Of a stretch of 12,705 bases of DNA, positions 4,861 to 12,454 are shown piece by piece. How positions within the stretch are numbered: the stretch's first letter is position 1; each line of letters starts with the position of its first letter. Position numbers and translations under genes: made by a program. This DNA comes from a bacterium (GTDB taxonomy: Bacteria; Bacillota; Clostridia; Christensenellales; CAG-138). The notes beneath the pieces were generated by a model, which was not told the DNA's origin, did no database searches, and saw nothing but the letters and a program-made list of their open reading frames with translations. The stretch lies in NCBI GenBank assembly GCA_029218485.1, contig JAQXRK010000125.1:1-12705 (forward strand). Direction: 5' to 3'.

Positions 4861-6044
4861 GCCACGGCCGCGAGCGGTTCGCCCGTCCGGGCCGCAATGC
4901 GCGCTGCGTCGTCGTACTCGACCTTCCCTCGCTCCACACCATAGCCCTCCGCGCGCTTGATGCGCACCGGTCCGTCCGGCGTTTCGACGGATACGACCTC
5001 GCGCCGGAGCGTGTACCGCTGCTGGAGCGTCTCGCGCACGCCGAGCGTGGTCGTGTGCAGAAACAGCGCCCTGATGACGCGCCCGCGGTCCTCCGGCGCG
5101 GCGAGGCAGGTCAGCAGCACGCCGGGTCGGTTTTTCTTCATGCCGATCGGCGTGGTATAGACGTCGAGCGCGCCCGCCTCAAACAGCCGCTCCATCGCAA
5201 AGCCGATGGCCTCCGGCGTCATGTCGTCGAGATTGCAGCACAGCTCCGCCACCCGGCCGTCCGGCTCGTCCGGGCCGCCCGCCGCGCCCTCCTCCTGCTC
5301 GCCGAGCAGCGCGCGCACGCAGTTGGCCGCCTCAAAATCCTTCTTGCCCATGCCGCAACCGACCCGCAGTACGCGCATCGGGGGCATGGGGCCGAACGCC
5401 TGCGCAAAGTGTTTGAGCAGCGCCGCGCCGGTCGGCGTGCACAGCTCGCCGCGGATCGCGCCGCCGTAGACCGGCACGCCGGTCAGGATGTGCGCCGTCG
5501 CGGGCGCGGGCACCGGCAGCAGGCCGTGCGCGCAGCGCACCTCGCCGCAGCCGACATGCACCGGCGAAGCGAGCACGCGGTCAACGCCCAGCTCGCTGAG
5601 GAGCAGGCACACGCCCACCACATCCGCCACGGCGTCCAGCGCGCCGACCTCATGAAAATGGATCTCGGTCACGGGCTCGCCGTGCACATGGCTCTCCGCC
5701 CCGGCGATGAGGCCATAGACGGCCTGTGCATCCGCGCGCACCCGCTCGGGCAGCGGCAGGCCGTCGATCAGGCGCGAGATATCGGCAAGCCCCCTCGCGG
5801 GGTGGTGATGGTGGTGCGCGGCAGGCGCTGGCTCGTCCTCCTCCGCGCCGAACACGGTCACCGAAACGTGCGTGCCCAGCACGCCGCATTTTTTCGCGCT
5901 CTGCGCCTCCACCCGCACGCCGGGCAGGCCGAGCGCGTTCATGCGCCCAAGAAAGCCCTCCGGATCGGGATGGAGTTCGAGCAGCGCCGCCATGAGCATA
6001 TCGCCCGCCGCGCCCATGTTGCATTCCAGATAGAGTGTTTTCAT
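4818..6044 (-). CDS. larC: LarC, nickel-pincer cofactor biosynthesis nickel insertase (LarC1-LarC2 in one frame)
   Basis: A 408-residue protein that inserts nickel into the pyridinium-3,5-bisthiocarboxylic acid mononucleotide made by LarB and LarE, using CTP in the characterised enzyme. The N-terminus MKTLYLECNMGAAGDMLMAA is the family signature. Also present are a histidine run at 77-81 in a low-complexity loop, EIHFHEVGALDAVADVVG (127-144), LCTPTGAALL (201-210), and the C-terminal LarC2 part starting near ELCCNLDDMTPEAIG (267-281) with PIGMKKNRPGV (299-309). In Lactobacillus plantarum the two halves are joined by ribosomal frameshifting; here they are continuous. The ATG at 6044 has GGAGAAC upstream and overlaps the larB stop by ATGA, so the genes are translationally coupled. 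The last residues (AIESARRQTGS) lie in the 86-bp tandem repeat. Confidence 0.95.
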   Translation of the reverse strand: MKTLYLECNMGAAGDMLMAALLELHPDPEGFLGRMNALGLPGVRVEAQSAKKCGVLGTHVSVTVFGAEEDEPAPAAHHHHHPARGLADISRLIDGLPLPERVRADAQAVYGLIAGAESHVHGEPVTEIHFHEVGALDAVADVVGVCLLLSELGVDRVLASPVHVGCGEVRCAHGLLPVPAPATAHILTGVPVYGGAIRGELCTPTGAALLKHFAQAFGPMPPMRVLRVGCGMGKKDFEAANCVRALLGEQEEGAAGGPDEPDGRVAELCCNLDDMTPEAIGFAMERLFEAGALDVYTTPIGMKKNRPGVLLTCLAAPEDRGRVIRALFLHTTTLGVRETLQQRYTLRREVVSVETPDGPVRIKRAEGYGVERGKVEYDDAARIAARTGEPLAAVAARAIESARRQTGS

Positions 6045-6805
6045 GCCTTGTTCTCCGTCAGATGGTTGATGAGGCTCGCCTGATAGCCCGCGCCGAAGCC
6101 GTTGTCGATGTTGACGACGCTCACGCCGCTGGCGCACGAGTTGAGCATGGACAGCAGCGCGGCCACGCCGCCGAACGACGCGCCGTAGCCGACGCTCGTC
6201 GGCACCGCGATCACCGGGCAGTCGGCCAGCCCGCCGAGCACGCTCGCAAGCGCCCCCTCCATGCCCGCAATCGCAACGATCACCCGCGCGCTCATGATCT
6301 CGTCGAGGTGCGAGAGCAGCCGGTGCAGGCCGGACACGCCCACGTCGTACAGCCGCACGACCTCGTTGCCGAGCGCCTCGGCGGTCAGCGCCGCCTCCTC
6401 GGCCACGTACAGGTCGCTCGTGCCGCCGGTCGCGATGACGATCTTGCCGTGCGCGTCCGGCGCGGGGATCGCGCCCACGATGCCGATGCGGCCCGTTTCA
6501 TGATAGGTAAACCCGGCAAGGCGCGGCGCAAGCGCGTCCGCGGCCTCCCGCGAAAGCCGGGTGATCAGGATGCAGCTTTCGCCCTCCTGCCGCATGGCGG
6601 TCACGATGGCCTCGATCTGCGCCGGCGTTTTGCCCGCGCCGAAGACGACCTCCGCAACGCCCTGCCGAAGCCCCCGGTGGTGGTCGATCTTGGCAAACCC
6701 GAGTTCCTCAAACGGTGCGCTCCTGAGCGAGAGGATCGCTTCGTCCACGCTCGTTTCGCCGGCGGCGACCCGCGTCAGGAGGCTGCGAATCTGCTGTTGG
6801 TTCAT
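6041..6805 (-). CDS. larB: LarB, pyridinium-3,5-biscarboxylic acid mononucleotide synthase
   Basis: A 254-residue enzyme that carboxylates and hydrolyses nicotinic acid adenine dinucleotide to start nickel-pincer cofactor synthesis. The C-terminal half is the PurE/AIR-carboxylase-like fold: IATGGTSDLYVAEEAALTAE (124-143), IAGMEGALASVLGGL (179-193), PTSVGYGASFGG (202-213) and LNSCASGVSVVNIDNGFGAG (221-240). Cys224 lies where the L. plantarum enzyme has the cysteine that forms the adduct with its substrate. The N-terminal part, with FAKIDHHRGLRQGVAEVVFG (37-56), is also typical. Length is as expected. The ATG at 6805 lies one base after the larE stop, and its GGAG is within the end of larE. Downstream it overlaps larC by 4 bases. 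Confidence 0.95.
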   Translation of the reverse strand: MNQQQIRSLLTRVAAGETSVDEAILSLRSAPFEELGFAKIDHHRGLRQGVAEVVFGAGKTPAQIEAIVTAMRQEGESCILITRLSREAADALAPRLAGFTYHETGRIGIVGAIPAPDAHGKIVIATGGTSDLYVAEEAALTAEALGNEVVRLYDVGVSGLHRLLSHLDEIMSARVIVAIAGMEGALASVLGGLADCPVIAVPTSVGYGASFGGVAALLSMLNSCASGVSVVNIDNGFGAGYQASLINHLTENKA

Positions 6806-6806
6806 G

Positions 6807-7553
6807 TCATTCCCTCTCCTTTAAGTCCAGCAATACGGTTGCAAAATACGGTTCGATGGCGGCGCGCACCGCGGCCACCTCCTCCGCCGCGCGGCAAAGC
6901 TGCGCTTTGGGGAGCTGTATCCGCGCCGCGCCATGGAACACGCGCACGCGCAGATCGGAAAAGCCGAGCGAAAACAGCGCCTGCTCCGCCCGCTCGATGC
7001 GGCCGAGCAGCTCCGCTTCGAGCGCCTGACCGGCCGGGACGCGCGTGGCCAGGCAGGCATAGGCGGGCTTGTCGGCGGTAAACAGCCCCGCCTCGCGCGA
7101 AAGCCGCCGGATCTCGGGCTTTGTCAGGCCGCACTCCCGCAGCGGCGAGCGCACCGACAGTTCGGCGAGCGCCCGCATGCCGGGCCGGTCGCCCGCATCG
7201 TCGGAGGCGTTCGTGCCGTCGATCAAAAGCGAAAGCCCATCGGCCTCTGCGCGCTTAGCGAGGGCGCCGAACAGCAGCTTCTTGCAGTGATAGCAGCGAT
7301 CCGCCGGGTTTTGCCGCACCGCCTCGCAGGCGAGCACATCCAGCTCGATCACCGTGAGCGCCGCGCCGAGCGCGTCGCACAGCCGCCTCGCGTCGTCCAG
7401 CTCAAACGCGGGCTGAAACGCCGTTTTGATAAAGTACGGATGGATATCCGCCCCCGCCTTCCGGCCCGCGTACAGCAGATAGGCCGAGTCCACGCCGCCG
7501 GACAGGCCGAGCGCGGCGCGCGGATGGCGGTCAAAGAATTCCTGCAGTGTCAC
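6807..7553 (-). CDS. larE: LarE, ATP-dependent sulfur transferase of nickel-pincer cofactor synthesis
   Basis: A 248-residue PP-loop enzyme that adenylates the biscarboxylic acid intermediate and replaces oxygen by sulfur in both carboxylates. The PP-loop is S18-GGVDS (LGLSGGVDSAYLL), followed by LIDGTNASDDAGDRPGMRAL (110-129) and SPLRECGLTKPEIRRLS (136-152). Three cysteines stand at C87-x2-C90 (RCYHCKKLLF) and C167 (AYACLATRVP). The last matches the sacrificial cysteine of the one-cysteine L. plantarum enzyme; the full triad is the pattern of LarE proteins that bind an iron-sulfur cluster. The GTG at 7553 is chosen because AGGAGGG lies eight bases upstream; an ATG at 7571 would put that site inside the gene. 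It overlaps the TPR gene by 23 bases. Confidence 0.93.
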   Translation of the reverse strand: MTLQEFFDRHPRAALGLSGGVDSAYLLYAGRKAGADIHPYFIKTAFQPAFELDDARRLCDALGAALTVIELDVLACEAVRQNPADRCYHCKKLLFGALAKRAEADGLSLLIDGTNASDDAGDRPGMRALAELSVRSPLRECGLTKPEIRRLSREAGLFTADKPAYACLATRVPAGQALEAELLGRIERAEQALFSLGFSDLRVRVFHGAARIQLPKAQLCRAAEEVAAVRAAIEPYFATVLLDLKERE

Positions 7554-8349
7554 AGCGTTCTCCCTCCTCATTCCAGCGTTCCTTTCGGTTTGCCAGCCAT
7601 GCAAAGCACGGCCATTCCGCATCCCTTTGCAGCACCCGCTCCCGGAGCGCACCGGATCGCGCGCGTTCGCCCGCGCGCAGCAGCAGTGCGGCGGCGCCGT
7701 AGGCGAGGATCGAAAAGTCCATGTCGCTCGCCTCGTCCCCGAGCGCGCCGAGCAGCGTCTCCATCGGTATTACGCCCGCCATGGCCGCGGCCGCGCGCGC
7801 ATAGGCGGCGTGGTGTCCGACGTCCATATCCGTTCGGTAGTGCGGCAGCAGGGCGGACTGCCCGCCCAGCCGCATGGCTGCCAGCGCCTCCCAGTAGATG
7901 GCCGCAACGCCCAGCTCCTCACCGGCCGCGGCAAAGCAGCGGACAAACCAGCCCTGCGCGGCGGCATGGTCGTTCTGCAGGTAACAGCAAAGCCCGAGCC
8001 GGTAGGTCACATCCGGCGTTTCCCCGGCAAGCGCCATGCAGCGGAGAAAATCCGCCTTCGCCTCGTCAAGCCGCAGCAGCGTCAGCCGCCTTCCCGCGCA
8101 CCGGCGGAGCGGCTCCGGCGCATCCGGCCGTAGCGCCATGGCCTTTCGGGCCGCCGCCAGCGCCTCCCGGTAGCGCATCTGCCGCGCAAGCGCGTCGCCG
8201 AGCGCGAGCAGGGCGTCGTAGCCGTCGCCTCCCCGGCAGGCCCGAACCGCCTGTGAATCCGCTATTGCCTCGCGCGGGCACGGGCCGTCCGGGTCGCCCA
8301 GCAGCTCGTCCTGCCAGCGGGCGCGCACATCCGAAAAGTACGCTTCCAT
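7531..8349 (-). CDS. Tetratricopeptide-repeat protein of unknown function in the lar operon
   Basis: A 272-residue, alanine- and arginine-rich, soluble protein without signal peptide or membrane segment. TPR-like helix pairs are visible at about 44-78 (ALLALGDALARQMRYREAL), 79-110 (PEPLRRCAGRRLTLLRLDEA) and 111-145 (DVTYRLGLCCYLQNDHAAAQ). The last 50 residues (ILAYGAAALLLRAGERARSG... then AEWPCFAWLANRK) form another helical segment. The ATG at 8349 overlaps the FmdE-like stop by one base (TGATG) and has GGAG ten bases upstream. Its 3' end overlaps larE. The tight coupling on both sides suggests a job connected with the FmdE-like protein or with cofactor synthesis, such as a scaffold, but no specific role can be read from the sequence. 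Confidence 0.8.
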   Translation of the reverse strand: MEAYFSDVRARWQDELLGDPDGPCPREAIADSQAVRACRGGDGYDALLALGDALARQMRYREALAAARKAMALRPDAPEPLRRCAGRRLTLLRLDEAKADFLRCMALAGETPDVTYRLGLCCYLQNDHAAAQGWFVRCFAAAGEELGVAAIYWEALAAMRLGGQSALLPHYRTDMDVGHHAAYARAAAAMAGVIPMETLLGALGDEASDMDFSILAYGAAALLLRAGERARSGALRERVLQRDAEWPCFAWLANRKERWNEEGERCDTAGIL

Positions 8350-8882
8350 CAGAGAATTCTCCGGTATTCGGAAAAGCAGTCCTCGCAGACCGGCTCGCCA
8401 TCCTGCAAGCGCATGTGGTTCTCCGCCGCCGGCTCGCCGCACCGGCTGCAAACGCACGTTTGGAAGATGCGCGAGCCCTCCGGCAGCCGGTCAACGGTGG
8501 GCTTGACGTCGAACATATCGTGGTAGTCGCCGTTCATGAGCCAGTCGCGCCGCTCATCCCGCGTCTTCTCCGGCGTGCGGCGCAGCACGAGCCGCACGGA
8601 ACGGCCGCTCCTGCGGTCAAAAAAGCTGAACGCCTGCTTGCCGCGCAGCTTCAGCAGCAGATTGCCCTTGCCGACCGAGCAGCCGAGCAGGCTCTGCACC
8701 GCGTCCACGCCGCAGGCGTCGTTCTCCGCGATGCACACGAGCTCCTCATCCCCCGCGCGCTCGGCAACGCCGAGCAGCTCCATCGCATACAGGCTCGCCT
8801 GATAGCCGATGGCAAGCCCGCCGCACGCATGGCCGTGAAAGGCCACGCACCGGTCCCACATCGCCCTGTCCGAATCCTTCAT
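8349..8882 (-). CDS. FmdE-family protein with C-terminal zinc ribbon
   Basis: A 177-residue cytoplasmic protein of the family named after formylmethanofuran dehydrogenase subunit E. In bacteria the family occurs without that enzyme and its role is not settled. The N-terminal domain has FHGHACGGLAIGYQASLYAM (15-34) and the cysteine segment ENDACGVDAVQSLLGCSVGKG (53-73), both family hallmarks. The C-terminus is a treble-clef or zinc-ribbon-like module with C145-x2-C148 and C166-x2-C169. The ATG at 8882 follows GGGGAGG with eight bases between; the frame is open further upstream only over the neighbouring permease gene. It lies 28 bases after the second permease and overlaps the TPR gene by one base. 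A role in metal handling near the importer and the nickel-cofactor enzymes is an inference from context. Confidence 0.85.
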   Translation of the reverse strand: MKDSDRAMWDRCVAFHGHACGGLAIGYQASLYAMELLGVAERAGDEELVCIAENDACGVDAVQSLLGCSVGKGNLLLKLRGKQAFSFFDRRSGRSVRLVLRRTPEKTRDERRDWLMNGDYHDMFDVKPTVDRLPEGSRIFQTCVCSRCGEPAAENHMRLQDGEPVCEDCFSEYRRIL

Positions 8883-8910
8883 CGCCGGTACCTCCCCGTT
8901 TCTTTCCGCT

Positions 8911-9738
8911 TCAATCCGCATAGCTTTGACCGCCCGCGACGGCCTCGCTCCTGCCCTCAAAATACTGGTTCACGCAGTAAAACGCGATCACAACGAGCGC
9001 GATGCACACGCCCGGGCTCACGAGCCAGTGGTATGCGCCGCGCGTAAAGCCGCCGCCCCGGTACGCGAGGTGGATCATGCGCCCCCATGTCACGGCCGTC
9101 GGGTCGCCCATGCCGAGGAAGCTCAGCGTCGCCTCGAGCATGATGCAGTGCGCCACGCTCATGATATAGCGCGAGAGAACGACCTCGTACAGGTTCGGCA
9201 GCACATGCCTTAGCACGATCCTCCGCTGCGGCACGCCGAGGATGCAGAGCGATTCGACGAACGGCGCCTGCCTGAGCTGCATGGCCCTTGCGCGCACGGT
9301 GCGCGCCGTGCCGCACCAGCCGAGCAACGCGATGATCAAAACGATGCTGCGCATGCCCGACCCGGCAAACGACGCCACCACGATGGCCATCGGCAGCATC
9401 GGGATCATCAGAAACACCTGGATCAGCCCGCCGAACAGCGCGCCGCCCCAGCCGGGCAGCCAGCCCGCCGCAAGGCCCGCCGCCGTGCCGACGACGAGCG
9501 AGATCAGCGCCGCCGCAACGCCCGCGAACAGCGTCGTGCCCGTGGCGTAGATCAGCTCCGTGAGCACATCGTAGCCCAGATCGTTCGTGCCGAGCGGGTG
9601 CGCGGGGCACGGGTCGAGCCACGGCGTATCCATCTCCTTGGGCCCGTACGGCGCGATCGCCGCCGGAAACAGCGCGCACGCGGCAAACCCGGCGAGGATC
9701 AGCACGCCGAAGACCAGCAGCGCCCGGTTACGCCTCAT
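8911..9738 (-). CDS. ABC-transporter permease, DppC/NikC type (peptide/nickel family)
   Basis: A 275-residue inner-membrane protein, second permease of a family-5 (peptide/opine/nickel) importer. An N-terminal membrane segment (about 6-30) is followed by the OppC-type short linker with HPLGTNDLGYDVLTELIYAT (47-66), a diagnostic feature of DppC/NikC. There are then about five further hydrophobic segments. The cytoplasmic EAA loop that contacts the ATPase includes FVESLCILGVPQRRIVLRHV and LPN (about 160-182). The start ATG at 9738 overlaps the end of the first permease by 11 bases, as is usual for permease pairs. A nickel or nickel-chelate substrate is suggested by the lar genes downstream, but peptide transporters of this family look alike. 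Confidence 0.92.
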   Translation of the reverse strand: MRRNRALLVFGVLILAGFAACALFPAAIAPYGPKEMDTPWLDPCPAHPLGTNDLGYDVLTELIYATGTTLFAGVAAALISLVVGTAAGLAAGWLPGWGGALFGGLIQVFLMIPMLPMAIVVASFAGSGMRSIVLIIALLGWCGTARTVRARAMQLRQAPFVESLCILGVPQRRIVLRHVLPNLYEVVLSRYIMSVAHCIMLEATLSFLGMGDPTAVTWGRMIHLAYRGGGFTRGAYHWLVSPGVCIALVVIAFYCVNQYFEGRSEAVAGGQSYAD

Positions 9739-10699
9739 GCGCCCTGCACCTCACTTTCGGATCGAGCAGCACGCACACGAGGTCCGTGACGAGGTTGGCC
9801 GCCACCACGACCAGCGCGCTCACGAACAGGCACCCCTGCAGAACGGGGTAATCCCGCGCGGTGATGGCCGCCGACAGGAGCGACCCCATGCCCTTGATGG
9901 AAAAGATCGTCTCGATGACCAGCGAGCCGGACACGAGGAACCCCACGTTCAGGCCCACCATCGCGATAAACGGCTGGCAGATATTGGGCAGGATGTGGCA
10001 GAACGCAATCCGGGCGTCCGACAGGCCGCGGCTCTTTGCAAACAGCACGTATTTTTCCTTCCGCTGCCTTGCCACCGTGCCGCACACCATCAGGTACTTG
10101 CCCGGCACCGCGCCGATCACGAGCGTCGCCACGGGCAGGATCAGGTGCAGCACCCGGTCGCCGAGCGCGGCGAGCGGCCCATCCGGCACGCGGAGCGACG
10201 CGAGCTGCCCCATCGGCAGCCAGCCGAGGCGGAACGAAAACAGCAGGATCAGCAGCAGAGCGAGCAGGAACGCGGGGATCGCGTCGCACACGATCTGCAC
10301 CGCCGTGACCGCGCTCTCGGCCGCGCTGCCGCGCTTCATGCCCATCAGGCAGCCCAGCACGAGCGCAATGCCGGCGCTGAGTACGACGGCCGGCACGGCG
10401 ATGGCCAGCGTGGCGGGCAGCCGCTCCCGGATCAGGCGGCCCACCGGCGCGTTGTGGTGGTAGGAGTAGCCGAGATCGCCCGTGACAATGCCGAAAAGAT
10501 AGTCGCCGAACTGCTCCAGAAGCGGGCGGTCCGCGCCGGTCTTTTCGAGATAATACGCGTATTCGGCTTCCGAAACCTGCGCCTCGTCCATCCCCACCAG
10601 CATGAGCACGGTGTCGCCCGGCATGAGCCGCGGCAGAGCAAAGTTGAACACCACGATCAGCAGCAGGCAGGCGAGGGAGGTCAGCAATCCCTTCTTCAT
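9728..10699 (-). CDS. ABC-transporter permease, DppB/NikB type (peptide/nickel family)
   Basis: A 323-residue inner-membrane protein, first permease of the importer. It shows the OppB/DppB layout: N-terminal membrane helix (about 5-24) followed by LPRLMPGDTV, a periplasmic loop with LEQFGDYLFGIVTGDLGYSY (61-80), then LPATLAIAVPAVVLSAGIA and the remaining helices. The EAA loop is KYVLFAKSRGLSDARIAFCH with ILPN following (about 220-244), and GSLVIETIFSIKGMGSLL lies near the C-terminus. The ATG at 10699 has GGGGAAC upstream. The frame of the preceding solute-binding gene runs through this whole gene without a stop, which is an artefact of that gene's lost stop and not a second product. Confidence 0.93.
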   Translation of the reverse strand: MKKGLLTSLACLLLIVVFNFALPRLMPGDTVLMLVGMDEAQVSEAEYAYYLEKTGADRPLLEQFGDYLFGIVTGDLGYSYHHNAPVGRLIRERLPATLAIAVPAVVLSAGIALVLGCLMGMKRGSAAESAVTAVQIVCDAIPAFLLALLLILLFSFRLGWLPMGQLASLRVPDGPLAALGDRVLHLILPVATLVIGAVPGKYLMVCGTVARQRKEKYVLFAKSRGLSDARIAFCHILPNICQPFIAMVGLNVGFLVSGSLVIETIFSIKGMGSLLSAAITARDYPVLQGCLFVSALVVVAANLVTDLVCVLLDPKVRCRAHEA

Positions 10700-12398
10700 C
10701 GTTCCCCGTCGCGGGCGCCGGCAAAGCGCCCCCGCATCCGTTCTCCGTCAGCCGCATCCACGTCTGCGCGTTCAGAATGCCGAACGTGCCGTCGACGACA
10801 AACCCGTCGAAGCGGCTCTGGTATGCCTGCACATGCGCGTCCCAGAACAGCGCGATGGCCGGCAGCGTCTCCGCATAGTAATTCTGGATCTCCCCGGCAA
10901 CGGCCCGATACGCGTCCATATCGGCCGCATCGTCCGCCCGGTCGAGCAGCGCCCGGTACGCCGGGTCATACACCTGCCCATAGCCCATCGGGTATTCGCC
11001 CCAGAGATACAGCGAGGAGAGCCCCTGCTGCATGGACATGCCGTATGGCGTGAGCCCGGTGATCACGGCGCTCTGTGCGCGCTCCTTCTCGGTCAGCTCG
11101 CGGAAGTCCGCAACCTCGCGCACATCGAGCGTGATCTCGATGCCCACCTCGGCGAGGTTGTTCTTCACCAGCTCCGCATAGCGCTGGTGCGCCGGCTTGT
11201 CGCCGCGCAGCATGACGGGGATGGAGAGCCTTGCCCCATTGTATTCGAGCACGCCGTCGCCGTCAAGGTCGGTGCAGCCGGCCTGTGCGAGCAGGCGCCG
11301 GGCCTCGTCCACATCGCGCTCGAGCACCGGCGTTTCCACATAGCCGTAGCTGCCCTCGGGCACGAAGCCCGCGCGCGAGGCGACCGCGTAGGGGGAGCCG
11401 AAGGTCGTGCGGAAGGCCGCGTAGTCGATGGCCTTCGCGATCGCCTTGCGGATGGCCGCGTTGGTCAAGGGCTCCCTGCTGTTGTTGAAGATCAGCACCG
11501 CGCTGTTGGCCGTGTTGGCCACGGGCAGGAGCGTCAGGTTCGGGCATGCGGCCAGGTCGGAGATCACCGCCGCGCTCACGCCGCCCGAATACTTGTACAC
11601 CATGTCGATCTGGCCGGCCTTGAGCGCCATGTACATGGTGTCCTCGCTGTCAAAGAGCTGGAGCAGCACGTGCTCGGCCGCCGGCCTGCCGTCCGGGTAC
11701 GCCGCATACGCGGCAAACTCCACCACGCCCGCAGCCGCGTCGAACCGCACATAGCGGTACGGCCCGCAGCCGATGTTCGCCCGCTCGTTTTCAACGGTGG
11801 TATAGTCGGCAACGCCGTCGTAGATGTGCTTTGGCAGGATGCGCAGCGTCGTCAGCGAGGCGAGCAGGCGCGGGTTCGGCGCATCCAGTTCCAGCTCGAT
11901 CGTCCTTTCGCCGGTCACGCGGATCGCCGCGTAGGCATCGGCATAGCCGCCGCCCAGCTGCGCGTCCAGATACTCGAGCGTGAAGCGGATATCCTCCGCC
12001 GTCACCGGCTCGCCGTCGTGCCAGGTCATGCCCTCGCGCACGGTCAGCGTCCAGATGCGGCTGTCCCCGGTCGCGTAGTCGCAAAGCAGCGGCCTGTACT
12101 CGCCGCTCTCGTCGATCCAGACCGGCGCGAGCTGGCTGAGCGTGCCGGAGATCACGTCAAAGTTGTACTCGCTGCGGTTGGCCGACAGGACCTCCATCGT
12201 CGTGCCGATGATCACGGTATCGATGGTTTTCTCCGGCTCGGGCGTGGCTTGTGCCGCAGGCTCGGCCGTGGGTTCTGTCAGAGAGGCCGTCCCGGAAGCC
12301 GTCGCCTGCGTGGGCGCCGCGTTTGCCGCACCCGCGGCGCAGCCGGCCACGCTCAGCGCGAGCAGCAGGATGAGAAGGCCCGAAAGCGCTTTTTTCAT
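10696..12398 (-). CDS. Family-5 solute-binding lipoprotein (peptide/nickel type); frame disrupted at the 3' end
   Basis: The substrate-binding protein of the importer, about 555 residues up to the disruption. It starts with a lipoprotein signal (MKKALSGLLILLLALSVAGC), cysteine 20 being the lipidation site, then an Ala/Thr/Pro-rich tether. Family-5 motifs follow: LTVREGMTWHDGEPVTAEDI (about 134-153) and LTNAAIRKAIAKAIDYAAF. The protein-like sequence ends at QTWMRLTENG. In the native frame there is no stop until 9735, deep in the second permease gene; the intervening residues are an out-of-frame reading of the first permease. Adding one base in the C5 run at 10729-10733 would bring in a TGA at 10698-10696, overlapping the permease ATG as ATGA. 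I give the end at that TGA; the span is therefore one base short of whole codons. The ATG at 12398 has a good GGGAGG site. Confidence 0.85.
10729..10733 (-). other. Likely frameshift site in the solute-binding protein gene
   Basis: A run of five C on the plus strand (five G in the mRNA: TGC GGG GGC). The recognisable protein ends just before it, and one extra G here, or a -1 slip, leads to a TGA that overlaps the permease start codon. It could be a sequencing or assembly deletion, a true mutation, or slippage; the heptamer does not match the classical slippery pattern. Confidence 0.55.
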
Positions 12399-12454
12399 CG
12401 TTTGTATCCTCCCGTTTTCGATACTCCGTTGGTGGTAAAGGGATTCGTTCCGCG

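Noticed and set aside
9735..10695. Apparent extension of the solute-binding protein to a 900-residue product
   Set aside because: The extra residues are an out-of-frame reading of the permease gene in GC-rich DNA; the permease frame has clear membrane segments and family motifs.
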